Source of the DNA: Rhodoplanes sp.
GTDB taxonomy: Bacteria > Pseudomonadota > Alphaproteobacteria > Rhizobiales > Xanthobacteraceae
Length of the DNA stretch: 64,000 nt
Direction: 5' to 3'
NCBI RefSeq assembly: GCF_013377085.1
Contig: NZ_JACAAX010000009.1
Coordinates: 62,001-126,000, forward strand
Positions within the stretch are counted from its first letter, which is position 1. Every line of letters begins with the position of its first letter. This document shows positions 17,659-28,400 of the stretch, one piece after another. Made by a program: the position numbers and the translations under genes. The notes beneath the pieces are model-generated. The model did not search any database. It was given only the letters and a program-made list of their open reading frames with translations, and was not told the origin of the DNA.

Positions 17659-17956
17659 GTGGGTCAGAGCGAGTCGTTGGCTGACCGCCAGCGGGAATCG
17701 CGACGCCGCATCGCATGGGTTCTCGATCATCCGGGCGCGAGTTCGTGGTTGAAGGACGCGCTTGGCACGGCGCTGCCGTGCGATCCGGTCCAGGTCGTCG
17801 ATCGACGCCGAGATGCTGCGCGAGCTTCTCCGGTTTCGGTGCGACGTGGCGGTTCACATGACTCTTCGGCGCCCAGGCGACGCCCCTCACGGCGGCCAGC
17901 CGGATCCGCGAGGACGCTCCGAGTCCGCTTGCCGATCCTCGGATCCCGGCGACTGA
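17659..17956 (+). pseudogene. Small hypothetical gene broken by a 4-bp tandem duplication
   Basis: A GTG at 17659 with GAAGGA eight bases upstream begins a plausible small soluble protein (RRRIAWVLDHP, SSWLKDALGTAL, CDPVQVV). At ~17798-17806 the tandem TCGATCGA shifts the frame. Removing one TCGA joins it to DAEMLRELLRFRCDVAVHM in the next frame, with coherent helical sequence on both sides. Downstream the protein character fades, so the true end is unclear; the restored frame closes at 17956. It lies 26 bp after the DUF6671-like gene, at the end of the dab operon. It could also be a sequencing error. Confidence 0.42.
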
Positions 17957-18121
17957 CGGTGCGCCACAGAGATGCGGATGCCCCTGCGGCGTCGCCGCCG
18001 GCGTGCGGTCCGATCAGGCCGAATCGGAAAGTCCCGGCAAGGCTCTCGTGGGGTCGCATGGTCCAGGGGGGGCCCCGCGAGCCTCCGGCGCGAACCGGGG
18101 CCGAGGTCGCCGGGCACTGCG
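17957..18121. other. Intergenic, nothing recognised
   Basis: GC-rich space between the end of the dab operon and the convergent cytochrome b561 gene. The frames open here do not read like protein. Confidence 0.5.
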
Positions 18122-18679
18122 CTAGCCGCGCATCATGCGCATCAGCACGTCGTCGCGCCGAACGAAATGGTGATAGAGCGCCGCGACGATGTGCGCCGTC
18201 GCCAGCAGCGCGATCAGGATTCCGAAGGCCTTGTGCAGCCCGAACAGCGCTTCCGAGAAAACGCGGTCCTGCGGCCAGATCGGCGGCAGCTCGAACAGCC
18301 AGAACACCGTGATGGGGGCCCGGTAGGCCGAGGTGGCGATCCAGCCGACCAGCGGCTGGATGATCAAGAGCGCGTAGAGGATGCCGTGCACCGCATGGGC
18401 GATGGCGCGCTGGCGCAGCGGGATGTCGCGCGGCAGCGGCGGCGGCGGGTAGCGCAGTCGCCAGACGAAGCGGATCAGCACCAGCGGCAGCAGCACGACG
18501 CCGAACGAGCGGTGCAGGTTGAAGGCGAGATCCTGGGCCGGCCCCGGCTCGGCATTCGCCATGTAGATTCCCCCCGGGATCAGCGCGATGACGATCGCGG
18601 CCGTGATCCAGTGGAAGGCGCGGGCGGTCGCGCTGTAGCCCGTCGCGGTGCGGTCGGGCGAGGTCGCCGCGGCAGTCAT
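18122..18679 (-). CDS. Cytochrome b561-type di-heme membrane protein
   Basis: 185 residues with four membrane helices and His residues placed to hold two b hemes: FHWITA (helix 1), LHRSFG (helix 2), LHKAFG (helix 3 region) and HIVAALYHHF (helix 4). It resembles bacterial CybB/YceJ proteins, which pass electrons from ubiquinol, or oxidise superoxide in E. coli. The start at 18679 (MTAAATSPDRTATGYS) gives the expected short cytoplasmic N terminus. It stands alone, with no periplasmic partner such as YceI next to it. Confidence 0.9.
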   Translation of the reverse strand: MTAAATSPDRTATGYSATARAFHWITAAIVIALIPGGIYMANAEPGPAQDLAFNLHRSFGVVLLPLVLIRFVWRLRYPPPPLPRDIPLRQRAIAHAVHGILYALLIIQPLVGWIATSAYRAPITVFWLFELPPIWPQDRVFSEALFGLHKAFGILIALLATAHIVAALYHHFVRRDDVLMRMMRG

Positions 18680-18872
18680 GTCCGGCCTCCTTGGGTCGCG
18701 GCACCGGTGCGTCGCGTCGCCGCGTCGGTCGCAGCGCGAGGCGGCACGACGGTCATTGAGCCGATGCCGTATGACAGGATAAAGTCGCGGCCGACGCAAG
18801 CCTCGCGTATCGCGTGCCGCGGGGCCGACCCCCCGTTTCCCATCCTGTGCGGATCGAGTTCGGATCGAGCTT

Positions 18873-19676
18873 TTGGACCCGTCTAGCTGCCCCCTGTGCG
18901 AGACGCCGGTCGACGGTTGGTCGGTGGTTCCGCAGGCGTTGCGGGACGGCACGACGCTGCCGCCGCGCTGGGAGGCGCTGTTCGGTCCGCTGCGCCAGGG
19001 CAGCGTCGACGACCTGATGGTGATCGGCCAGACCGGCCAGTCGCTCGACGGCCGCATCGCCACGGTCGGCGGCCGCCTCGAATACATCAACGGCGCCGCC
19101 GGCCTCGCCCATCTGCACCGGCTGCGCGCCGTGGTCGACGCCGTGGTGATCGGCATCGGTACGGCGCTGTGCGACGACCCGCAGCTCACGGTGCGGCATG
19201 TCGAAGGACCCAATCCGGCCCGCGTGGTCATCGATCCGCGCGGCCGCCTGCCCGACGATGCCCGGCTGCTCGCCGGCGACGGCGCCCGCCGCGTGGTGGT
19301 GACGGCGGCGGCGAGCGACGTGCGGCTGCCGGCCGGAGTCGAGCGCGTCGCCGTGCCGGGGACCGACCGCCGGCTGGCGCCGTCCGCCATCCTGGCCGGG
19401 CTCGCCGCCGCCGGGTTCCGCCGCATCCTGATCGAGGGCGGCGCCGATACGCTGTCGGGCTTTCTGGCCGCCGGCTGCCTCGATCGCCTGCATGTGGTGA
19501 TCGCGCCGATCATTCTCGGCTCGGGACGGCCGAGCTGCACGCTGCCGCCGATCGCCGACGCCGAGGAAGCCCTGCGCCCGCGTGTGAAAACCGTGCTGCT
19601 CGGCGAGGAGGTGCTGTTCGACTGCGACCTGTCGGCTCAGCGCCGCTCCGTGGGACGGGCGAAGAAGTCGATGTGA
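18873..19676 (+). CDS. RibD C-terminal-type pyrimidine/pteridine reductase
   Basis: 267 residues. From ~48 onward it is a RibD_C (DHFR-like) domain: GQTGQSLDGRIAT near the start, VVDAVVIGIGTALCDDPQLTVR in two parts, then LIEGGADTLSGFL and VVIAPIILGSGRP. The deaminase half of RibD is absent. A CPLC pair precedes the domain. The TTG at 18873 is taken as start, but a later start before the domain is possible. Such stand-alone reductases use NADPH to reduce the ribosyl or pterin part of flavin/pterin intermediates. Its 3' end overlaps the convergent methyltransferase gene by 40 bp, and the neighbours point to pterin chemistry rather than riboflavin. Confidence 0.8.
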   Translation: MDPSSCPLCETPVDGWSVVPQALRDGTTLPPRWEALFGPLRQGSVDDLMVIGQTGQSLDGRIATVGGRLEYINGAAGLAHLHRLRAVVDAVVIGIGTALCDDPQLTVRHVEGPNPARVVIDPRGRLPDDARLLAGDGARRVVVTAAASDVRLPAGVERVAVPGTDRRLAPSAILAGLAAAGFRRILIEGGADTLSGFLAAGCLDRLHVVIAPIILGSGRPSCTLPPIADAEEALRPRVKTVLLGEEVLFDCDLSAQRRSVGRAKKSM

Positions 19677-20440
19677 CCGATCTGCAGGGTCGAGCGTCCG
19701 GCCGCCGCCAAGATGCGCCGGCGCGTCGCCCAGCCCTCGATGGTCGCCTGCGGCACGCCGACCAGCTCGCGCGCTGCGGCGGCCATCGACGAGACGATCT
19801 CCATTTGGAGAGGGTCGCTCGCCTCGATCCGCCAGTCGGCCTTGCCCTGCACGACCTGGTAGCCGAGCCGCTCGAACATCGTGACGGCGTGCGCGGCCGA
19901 GGCCGGCCCGAGCGCCGGGCCGAACCCCTTGTCGCTCGTCTGGTGGCGGTTGAAGGCCGACACGATGGTGGCATCGGCGTCGTCGACAGGCGTCATCACG
20001 ACGCGCCCGTCATAGGACAGCGCCGCGTAGAAGGGCAGACGCCGCGCCGCGATCTCGGTCACCAGCCGCTCCAGCCAGTCCTCCGAGACGAGATCGAGAA
20101 ACGCCGAGGTGGTGACGAGATCCACCGGCCCGTCGAGCGCCGCCTCGAGGTCGCGGGCCAGATCGATCGCCATGATGTTCGCCCGCGCGCCTTGCGGAGC
20201 CGCCGCCTTGGCGCGGGCGAGCAGGCCGAGATCGTTGTCGATCAGGCGCCAGTGCTGGTGCCTCGGCAGGGCCTCGCCGAGCGCCCGCACGGTCGCGCCG
20301 GTGCCGCAGGCGAGGTCGACGGCCGACACCGACGCGTCGTTCGCGAAGGCCTTGGTGACGGCGGCCAGCACGGCCGGATTGCGGGCCCGCCGGTCGTGCG
20401 GCTCGCGGCGATCGAGCCAGTCTGCGCTGAAGAGACTCAA
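19637..20440 (-). CDS. Class I SAM-dependent methyltransferase of the pterin-like cluster
   Basis: 267 residues. SAM-binding motif I is VDLACGTGATVRAL (~41-54), followed by an acidic residue in LIDNDLGLLARA and a LVTTSAFLDLVSEDWL segment typical of this Rossmann family. The start is a TTG overlapping the stop of the glycosyltransferase gene (TTGA), so the three minus-strand genes of the cluster are translationally coupled. It probably methylates the product of the neighbouring enzymes. The substrate is not known. Confidence 0.82.
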   Translation of the reverse strand: MSLFSADWLDRREPHDRRARNPAVLAAVTKAFANDASVSAVDLACGTGATVRALGEALPRHQHWRLIDNDLGLLARAKAAAPQGARANIMAIDLARDLEAALDGPVDLVTTSAFLDLVSEDWLERLVTEIAARRLPFYAALSYDGRVVMTPVDDADATIVSAFNRHQTSDKGFGPALGPASAAHAVTMFERLGYQVVQGKADWRIEASDPLQMEIVSSMAAAARELVGVPQATIEGWATRRRILAAAGRSTLQIGHIDFFARPTERR

Positions 20441-21498
20441 CGGGTGGCCTCGATGGTTTCGATCGTCGTGGCGACGAGGCGGGCGGCCTCGCGCCAGGTC
20501 GGCAGCCGGTCGGACGCCGCTTGCGCCGCCCGCACCAAGCGCTCGCGCGTGCCGGGCTCGCCGATCACGCGCCGCAGCGCCAGGGCCAGCGCCTCCACGT
20601 CGTCCGGCGCGACGAGAAGGCCGGCCCCCGCCGGAACCGTGTCGGGGATCGCCCCGCCGGTGGTTCCGACCACGGGCAGACCGTAGCCCAAGGCTTCCGA
20701 AAACGCCATTCCGTAGCCTTCGAACCGCGACGCCAGCACGAACGCGTCGGCGCCGGCATAGAAGGCGGCGAGGGTGTCGGCCGCGACCGCGCCGGCGAGA
20801 GTCACGCGATCGGCGAGGGCGAGATCCATGATCTGCGCCGCGACCGCGGTGGCCGTGGCGGGGTCGCGGTCCAGCGGGCCGACGATGGTCAGACGCCAGT
20901 CGAGGTCGACGAGGCGCGCCAGCGCGTCGAGGAGCACGTCGTAGCCCTTTCGCGGCACCAGCGCGCCGACGGCGAGCAGCGCCACCGGGCCGGCGTGGCC
21001 GGTTCGATCCGCGGCGGCGACCCGGTCGGTGCCGGGCGGCGCCACGGTGATTTTTCCCGGCGGCACGCCGTAGTCCGCCGCCAGCAGCCGCGCCGTCGCG
21101 TCGCTGGTGACCAGCACGGCGCGCGCCGCGGCGAGCGCCGTGCGCTCGCTCGCCCGCAGCCGTGCGGCGTCGTCGGCCGCAAGCCCGCTCTCAAGTGCCA
21201 GCGGATGATGCACCAGCGCGATCACGGGTGCGCGGCGGCAGACGGTTTCGGCGAGCTCCGGCAGCACCCCGTAGGCGAGGCCGTCGACGACTGTCGGCGT
21301 ACCGTCCGGGATTCTGTTCAGCATCGCGACGGCGGTGGCGCGGGTGGCGGCGTCCGGCCGCGGAAAGTTTTGGCCGAGGTCCACCACGTCGACGGTCCAG
21401 CCGTTTTCGCGCAACCCCGCGATCACTCGCTTGTCGTAGGCGTAGCCGCCGGTCGGTGTGTCGAGATCGCCCGGCACGGCGAACACGACGCGTCTCAC
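20437..21498 (-). CDS. GT4-type glycosyltransferase of the pterin-like cluster
   Basis: 353 residues with the GT-B fold of family GT4. The N-terminal half binds the acceptor (FAVPGDLDTPTGGYAYD, GLAYGVLPEL). The C-terminal half has the donor-site E-x7-E region in SRFEGYGMAFSEALGYG and GTTGGAIPDTV. The GTG start overlaps the stop of the PTPS-like gene (GTGA). Tight coupling to a pterin-synthase-like gene suggests it glycosylates a pterin, as in the pterin glycosides known from cyanobacteria and green sulfur bacteria. That link is inference. Confidence 0.85.
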   Translation of the reverse strand: MRRVVFAVPGDLDTPTGGYAYDKRVIAGLRENGWTVDVVDLGQNFPRPDAATRATAVAMLNRIPDGTPTVVDGLAYGVLPELAETVCRRAPVIALVHHPLALESGLAADDAARLRASERTALAAARAVLVTSDATARLLAADYGVPPGKITVAPPGTDRVAAADRTGHAGPVALLAVGALVPRKGYDVLLDALARLVDLDWRLTIVGPLDRDPATATAVAAQIMDLALADRVTLAGAVAADTLAAFYAGADAFVLASRFEGYGMAFSEALGYGLPVVGTTGGAIPDTVPAGAGLLVAPDDVEALALALRRVIGEPGTRERLVRAAQAASDRLPTWREAARLVATTIETIEATR

Positions 21499-21896
21499 CA
21501 CAGGGGCGCCTCGTACCAGGCGCGGGCGACGTGCGATTCGGAGATGGTGATGCGGATGGCAAACAGCTCGCGGCCGTCGCGGCCGAGCGCATCGCTGCGC
21601 GCCGCCTCGGCGAGGCGGTCGAAGACATGGCGGGTCAGGAACTCGGTGGTGGTGTTCTGGCCCGCAAACTCGGGCACGTCGTCGAGATTCTTGTAGTTCA
21701 GCGGCGCCAGAACGCTCTTCAAGACCTCGTCGGCGCGGCCGATGTCGACCACGATGCCGTTCGGGTCGAGCGTCTCGGCCAGGATGGCGGCGTCGATCAC
21801 GAAGGTCGCCCCGTGCAGCGCCTGCGCCGGGCCGAACACGGCCCCGCGAAACGAGTGGGCGATCATGACGTGGTGGCGGACCTCGACGGCATACAC
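21495..21896 (-). CDS. Atypical 6-pyruvoyl/6-carboxytetrahydropterin synthase (PTPS/QueD)-like protein
   Basis: 133 residues with the T-fold outline of PTPS/QueD enzymes: AHSFRG near the N terminus, LHGATFVIDA, VVDIGRADEVLKSVL, then LNYKNLDDVPEFAGQNTTTE in parts, and ISESHVARAWYE at the end. The catalytic Cys normally found between the first and second zinc His is missing, and the usual HGH reads HGA, so one zinc ligand is also changed. The NPT-E substrate-binding Glu motif is kept (NTTTEFL). It may use a different substrate or mechanism from QueD. It is first in a three-gene coupled operon with a glycosyltransferase and a methyltransferase. Confidence 0.78.
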   Translation of the reverse strand: MYAVEVRHHVMIAHSFRGAVFGPAQALHGATFVIDAAILAETLDPNGIVVDIGRADEVLKSVLAPLNYKNLDDVPEFAGQNTTTEFLTRHVFDRLAEAARSDALGRDGRELFAIRITISESHVARAWYEAPLW

Positions 21897-22010
21897 GGCG
21901 GCGCTCTCCTGCTTTTGGCCGGACAGGATAGCCGAAGTTTGCGACGGAAGGAGCTGTTCCGAAGCTGCTCACCCCTTCCCCTCCGCCTTCCGGTTCACTA
22001 TTCTGTATCG

Positions 22011-22238
22011 ATGACCAAGCTCTTGGAACAGGCCGTCGCGATAGCCCGCGCGCTCCCGCCGGAGACGCAAGACGAAATCGCCCGCCTCGTGCTCCACATG
22101 GCGGTCGACGAAGGCCAGCCCGAGGAGATCGACCCCGCGCATCTCCCCGACGTGCTCAAAAGTCTCGCTCGAGCCAAACGTCGCGAGTTCGCCACGGATG
22201 CCGAGGTCGAGGCTGCCTTCCGCCGCTTCGAAGAATGA
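22011..22238 (+). CDS. Antitoxin of a ParE/RelE-type toxin-antitoxin pair
   Basis: 75 residues, acidic and helical (TKLLEQAVAIARALPPETQDEIA at the start, DAEVEAAFRRFEE at the end), like the short antitoxins found before ParE toxins in alphaproteobacteria. Its last codons overlap the toxin start (ATGA at 22235). No clear DNA-binding domain is visible. Such antitoxins bind and neutralise the toxin and often repress the operon. Confidence 0.75.
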   Translation: MTKLLEQAVAIARALPPETQDEIARLVLHMAVDEGQPEEIDPAHLPDVLKSLARAKRREFATDAEVEAAFRRFEE

Positions 22239-22528
22239 AGCTTCGCTACACGCCCGAGGCGGTCGCCGACCTGATCAGCATCGCCGACGACATCCGGGCG
22301 TACAATCCAGCCGCCGCGCTCCGGGTCCGCGCCGCCATCCTCGACAGCATCCAGAACCTAGTCCTGTTCCCGCGGGTCGGACGGCGGCAGAGCGCCAAGG
22401 GCGTGCGAAAAATCATCGCCCGAAAATACCCCTACCTCGTCTACTACACGGTCGACGAGGCCGCTGACGAGGCCGTGATCCTCAACATCAAGCACCCGGC
22501 GCAACGCCGCGAGCATCAGGACGCCTGA
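22235..22528 (+). CDS. ParE/RelE-family toxin
   Basis: 97 residues, the RelE/ParE fold: YTPEAVADLISIADDIR (helix 1), a basic central region (FPRVGRRQSAKGVRKIIARKYPYLVYY) seen in pieces, and VILNIKHPAQRRE at the C terminus. The sequence YPYLVYYTVD and the closing HPAQRR are typical of ParE toxins, which target gyrase, rather than mRNA-cleaving RelE. It converges with argG, with only 10 bp between the two stops. Confidence 0.85.
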   Translation: MKLRYTPEAVADLISIADDIRAYNPAAALRVRAAILDSIQNLVLFPRVGRRQSAKGVRKIIARKYPYLVYYTVDEAADEAVILNIKHPAQRREHQDA

Positions 22529-22538
22529 AGCTCTGCGC

Positions 22539-23771
<1,233 letters not shown>

Positions 23772-24310
23772 GCTGTCTCGGCCGGCCGGCCGCTCCTCGT
23801 CCCGACGGTCCCGGCGGTCCCGGATCCTTGTCGCAGGTTGAAAATCGCGGCGGACTATAGGCGGGTGGCGCCCGGGTGCAAGCCGAGCGCCCGGGCGGCA
23901 GCAATACCGTTCAGGGATCGGGCCGGGACCGGCCGGCAGACCGCTCTCCGCGAGCCGGGGCGGTCCTGCACGCAGAAGTGGCCGGCGGACGGGTGGCGTC
24001 ACGGCGCTTTGTCGCAGGGTCTGATCGGGCCGCCGGCCGCCGGCGTATCTGGTTCCATCGCCGAAAAAATCGGGCATCGGCGCGGCAGCCTGCCGCACGG
24101 TGCGACATTTCGGGCGGCGGGACGGGTCTGGCGCGGCAGGGCCACCGCCCTACCTCACGCGCCAGGGATCATCGAGCAGGAGCGCACCGTGCGACGCTGA
24201 GCTGCGAACGACGCAACCACCGACGCATGGACTCCGACGCGAGGCGTCTCCGGCGCGAGTCCGGGCGGCCGACTTGGAAAATTCCCGAGCCGAACCGAAC
24301 GAGACCCACG
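23772..24310. other. 539-bp divergent intergenic region of argG and the HME-RND operon
   Basis: It must hold both promoters. An AT-richer patch (GTTGAAAATCGC near 23836-23848) lies about 70 bp upstream of argG. Near the other end an inverted repeat GGACTC (24229-24234) / GAGTCC (24257-24262) encloses a smaller GACGC-GAG-GCGTC stem, 49 bp before the next gene's ATG. No gene or known riboswitch is recognised. Confidence 0.45.
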
Positions 24311-25465
24311 ATGACAGCCCCACCTGCCCCGACCGGACGGTCCCTGCTGGCCGCCCTGATGATCGTGCTCGCCACCGCCGCCGTCGAGGCTGCGGCGGCC
24401 GATGCGCTGCCTGCCGGCCGCGACCGCGACGGGGTGAGCATCCTGATCGACGAGCGCGAGATCCGCACGGCCGGTATCGGCACGACGCCGATCACGCCCG
24501 AGACCGGCGAGCTCGAGCTGTCGCTGCCCGGCACCGTGGTGATCCCGCCGCAGCAGATGCGCGTCGTCGCCGCGCCGGCGAACGGCCTGGTCGAGGCCGT
24601 GTTGGTCGCGGTCGACGAGACCGTGACGGCCGGCCAGCCGATCGCCCGCCTGCGCTCGCCCGATCTGGTCGAGGCGCAGCGCCAGTACCTCGCCGCGCTC
24701 GCCGACGACGCGCTCGCCGCCGACCGGCTGCGCCGCACCCGCCTCTTGTGGGAAGGCCGGGTGACGCCGGAGCGCGAGCTGCGGGTCGCCGAGACGGAGG
24801 CGTCGCACGCCAAGTCGCGGCTCGACGAGCGCTCCCAGATCCTTTCGCTCATGGAGATGTCGGAAGCCGACGTCGAGGCGCTGCGCACGACGCGGCGGAT
24901 CGTCAGCGCCGTGACGGTCCATGCGCCGATCTCCGGCACCGTGGTGGCGCGCAACGCCAATCCGGGCCAGCGCGTCGAGGCAGCGGCCCCGGTGTTCACG
25001 CTGGCGGTGCTGGAGCCCCTGTGGGTCAACATCCAGGTGCCGGCCGCCCGCCTGCCGGCCATCACGGCCGGCGAGGTGGTCGTGCTGCCGGCCTATGGCG
25101 TGCAGGGCCGCATCGTGCGGATCGGCCGCACCGTCGATACCGCCACTCAATCGGCCGTCGCGGTCGCCGAGATCGGCTCCGGCAACGGGCGGGTGCGCCC
25201 CGGGCTCGCCGTCGCGGTGACGATCCGCATCGGCCAGAACGGCGCGCCGCAGTGGTCGGTGCCGGCGAGCGCCGTGGTGCGCCACCGCGACCGCGCCTGG
25301 GTGTTCGTGCGCGACGCGACCGGCTTCCGGGCGAAGCCCGTGCAGGTGGTCGCCGAAACCTCGGCCACCGCCTCGGTGCGCGGCGCGCTCGCGGCGGGCG
25401 ACCAGATCGCGGAACGCGGCATCGTGGCGCTGCTCGCCGAGCTCGCCGCCGTCGACCAGGACTGA
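24311..25465 (+). CDS. RND efflux periplasmic adaptor (CusB/CzcB-like)
   Basis: 384 residues with a Sec signal (hydrophobic stretch ~11-34 ending AAAADA). It has the barrel-sandwich halves (RVVAAPANGLVEAVLV and VHAPISGTVVARNANPGQ) around a helical hairpin (~110-190), then beta-barrel and membrane-proximal domains. It joins the inner-membrane pump to an outer-membrane channel. The pump gene starts 4 bp downstream. No extra metal-binding domain and no outer-membrane factor gene is present. Confidence 0.88.
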   Translation: MTAPPAPTGRSLLAALMIVLATAAVEAAAADALPAGRDRDGVSILIDEREIRTAGIGTTPITPETGELELSLPGTVVIPPQQMRVVAAPANGLVEAVLVAVDETVTAGQPIARLRSPDLVEAQRQYLAALADDALAADRLRRTRLLWEGRVTPERELRVAETEASHAKSRLDERSQILSLMEMSEADVEALRTTRRIVSAVTVHAPISGTVVARNANPGQRVEAAAPVFTLAVLEPLWVNIQVPAARLPAITAGEVVVLPAYGVQGRIVRIGRTVDTATQSAVAVAEIGSGNGRVRPGLAVAVTIRIGQNGAPQWSVPASAVVRHRDRAWVFVRDATGFRAKPVQVVAETSATASVRGALAAGDQIAERGIVALLAELAAVDQD

Positions 25466-25469
25466 CCCG

Positions 25470-28400
25470 ATGCTCTCGAACCTCGTCGACATCGCCCTCA
25501 AGCAGCGCCTTCTCGTCTTCATCGGCGCGCTCGCGCTCGCCGTCTGGGGCGCGACCGCCTATCAGAAGCTCGCCATCGACGCCTTCCCGGACGTCGCGCC
25601 CGTGCAGGTGCTCGTCTCCATGCGGGCGCCCGGCCTGACGCCGGAGGAGCTCGAGAGCCGCGTCACCACGCCGATCGAGCTCGCCGCGCGCGGCATCCCC
25701 AATCTGGTGCGCATGCGCTCGACGACGCGCTACGCGGTGGCGCTGATGACCTTCGAGTTCGCCGACGGCACCGACATCTTCTGGGCGCGCGCCCAGGTCA
25801 ACGAGCGCCTGCAGGAGGTGCGCAGCCAGCTTCCCGCCGACGCCGACGGCGGCCTCGCCCCGATCATCACGCCGCTCGCCGAGATGGTGATGTTCACCAT
25901 CGAGTCCGACAGCCTGACGGCGCAGGAGAAGCGCTCGCTGCTCGACTGGACGATCCGCCCGGCGCTGCGCGGCCTGCCCGGCGTCGCCGACGTCAACGTG
26001 CTGGGTGGCTTCGTGCGGACCTTCGAGGTGATCCCGTCCGCGTCCGCCATGGCGGCGCGCGGCATCACCACGCAGATGCTGGAGAAGGCCATCGAGGGCA
26101 ACAACCGCAACGACGGCGCCGGCCGCATCCGCAACGGCGAGGAGGCCCTGCTGGTGCGCTCGGAGGGCCGCATCCGCACCCTCGACGACGTCCGCAACAC
26201 CATCGTGGCGGTGAAGAACGGCTCGGTGGTGCGGGTCGGCGACGTCGCCGACGTGCGCTTCGGCGCGCTCGCCCGCAACGGCGTGGTGACGGCGGACGCC
26301 GCCGGCGAGACCGTGTGGGGCATGGTGCTCGGTCTGCGCGGCGCCAACGCCCGCACCGTGGTCGACGGCGTCAAGGCGCGCCTCGCCACGCTGAAGCCGC
26401 AACTTCCCGAGAACACCGGGATCGTGATCTTCTACGACCGCAGCGAGCTGATCGGCGAGGCGGTGTGGACCGTGCAGAAGGTGCTGCTCGAGGCGGTCGC
26501 GCTGGTCGTCGTGATGCTGCTGCTGTTCCTCGGCAATCTCCGCTCCGCGCTGGTCGTGTCGCTGATCCTGCCGCTCGCCGTGCTGGCCACCTTCGGGGTG
26601 ATGCGCCAGCTCGGCTGGTCGGCCAACATCATGTCGCTCGGCGGCCTCGCCATCGCGATCGGCATCCTGGTCGATTGCGCCGTGGTGGTGGTCGAGAACG
26701 TCGAGCACCGTCTTTCGACTGTGGAGAAGCCCGACCTCGCCACCCGGCTGCGGCTCACCCTGGAGGCGACCCGCGAGGTCGCGGTGCCGCTGGTCTCGGG
26801 CGTCGCCATCATCGTCGTGGTGTTCACGCCGCTGCTCGCCCTGCAGGGCCTGGAAGGGCGGCTGTTCAGCCCGGTGGCGCTGACCATCGTGGTCGCGCTG
26901 ATCGCGGCGCTGGTGCTGTCGCTCACCGTCGTGCCGGCCCTGTCGGCGCATGTGCTGCGGGCCGGCGCCCATGCCGAGCCGTGGCTGGTGCGCAAGCTGC
27001 ACGCCGGCTACGACCCGCTGCTCGCCTTTGTGATGCGCAAGCCCGTCGCCGTGGTGGTCGCGGTCGTGCTCGGCATCGCGGCGGTCGCCGTGGTGTTTCC
27101 GCGCATCGGCAGCACCTTCATGCCGGTGATGGACGAGGGCACGCCGGTCGTCACCATCCGGAAATTTCCGACCATCTCGGTCGACGAGGCGGCGCAGACC
27201 GATCTGCGCATCCAGCAGGCGCTGATGTCCGAAATCCCGGAGATCAAGCGGATCATGGCACGGGCCGGCGCCGACGAGCTCGGCATCGATCCGGTCGGCC
27301 TCAACGAGACCGACATGTTCATGACGCTGGCGCCCAAGGAGCAGTGGCGCGGTCCCGACATGCGCTGGTTTCTCGGCGAGCTGCGCCGCGTGCTCGACGG
27401 CGTTCCGGGCATCGACTTCGCGCTGACCCAGCCGATCGACATGCGCGTCCAGGAGATGATCATCGGGGCGCGCGGCGACGTGGTCGTGAAGGTGTTCGGC
27501 GACGACATTTCGACTCTCAATCGGGTCGCCCGCGACGTCGCTCGCGCGATCCGCACCGTGCCGGGAGCGATCGACGTGTTCGCGCTGCGCAACGCCGGGA
27601 TGCGCTACTTCACCGTGGCGGTCGATCGCGACAAGGCCGGCCGGTTCGGCCTCAACGCCGAGGAGGTGCAGGAGGCGCTGCGCGTGTGGGTCGACGGACG
27701 CCGGCTCGGGCTGGTGCTGGAAGGGCAGGTCCGCACGCCGCTGGTGATTCGCGGCGAGGAGCGGCTGCGCGCCTCGGCGGCTGATCTCGCCCGCGTGCCG
27801 ATCGTGCTGCCCGGCGGCGGCACCGTCGAGCTGTCGCAGGTGGCCGCCATCAATGTGGAGGACGGGCCGATCCAGGTGATCCGCGAGGACGGCCAGCGTT
27901 TCGCCACCGTTCTGTCGAACGTGCGCGGACGCGACCTCGTCGGCTTCGTCGACGACGCCAAGGCGGCGGTCGCCGCCAAGGTGGAGATGCCGAAGGGCTA
28001 TTCGCTGGTCTGGGGCGGCCAGTTCGAGAACCAGCAGCGCGCCGCCGCGCGGCTCGCCATCGTCGTGCCGATCGCGCTCGGCGCCATCTTCCTGCTGCTC
28101 TACCTCACCTTTGGCTCGCTGCGGCAGGCGACCCTGGTGTTCTGCAACGTGCCCTTCGCCACCATCGGCGGCGTCGTCGCGCTGTGGGCGTCGGGCGAGT
28201 TCCTGTCGGTGCCGGCCTCGGTCGGCTTCATTGCCCTGATGGGCATCGCGGTGCTCAACGGCGTGGTGCTGGTCTCCTACATCAACGAGGTCTGTGCCCG
28301 CGGCGACCTGCCGTTCCGCGAGGCCGTGATGGAAGGGGCGCGCCGGCGGCTGCGGCCCGTGATGTTGACCGCGTCGATCGCCGCGCTCGGTCTCGTCCCG

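Noticed and set aside
17763-17780. Second sigma-54 promoter (TTGGCACGGCGCTGCC)
   Set aside because: The -12 element lacks TTGC and the sequence is inside a likely coding frame.
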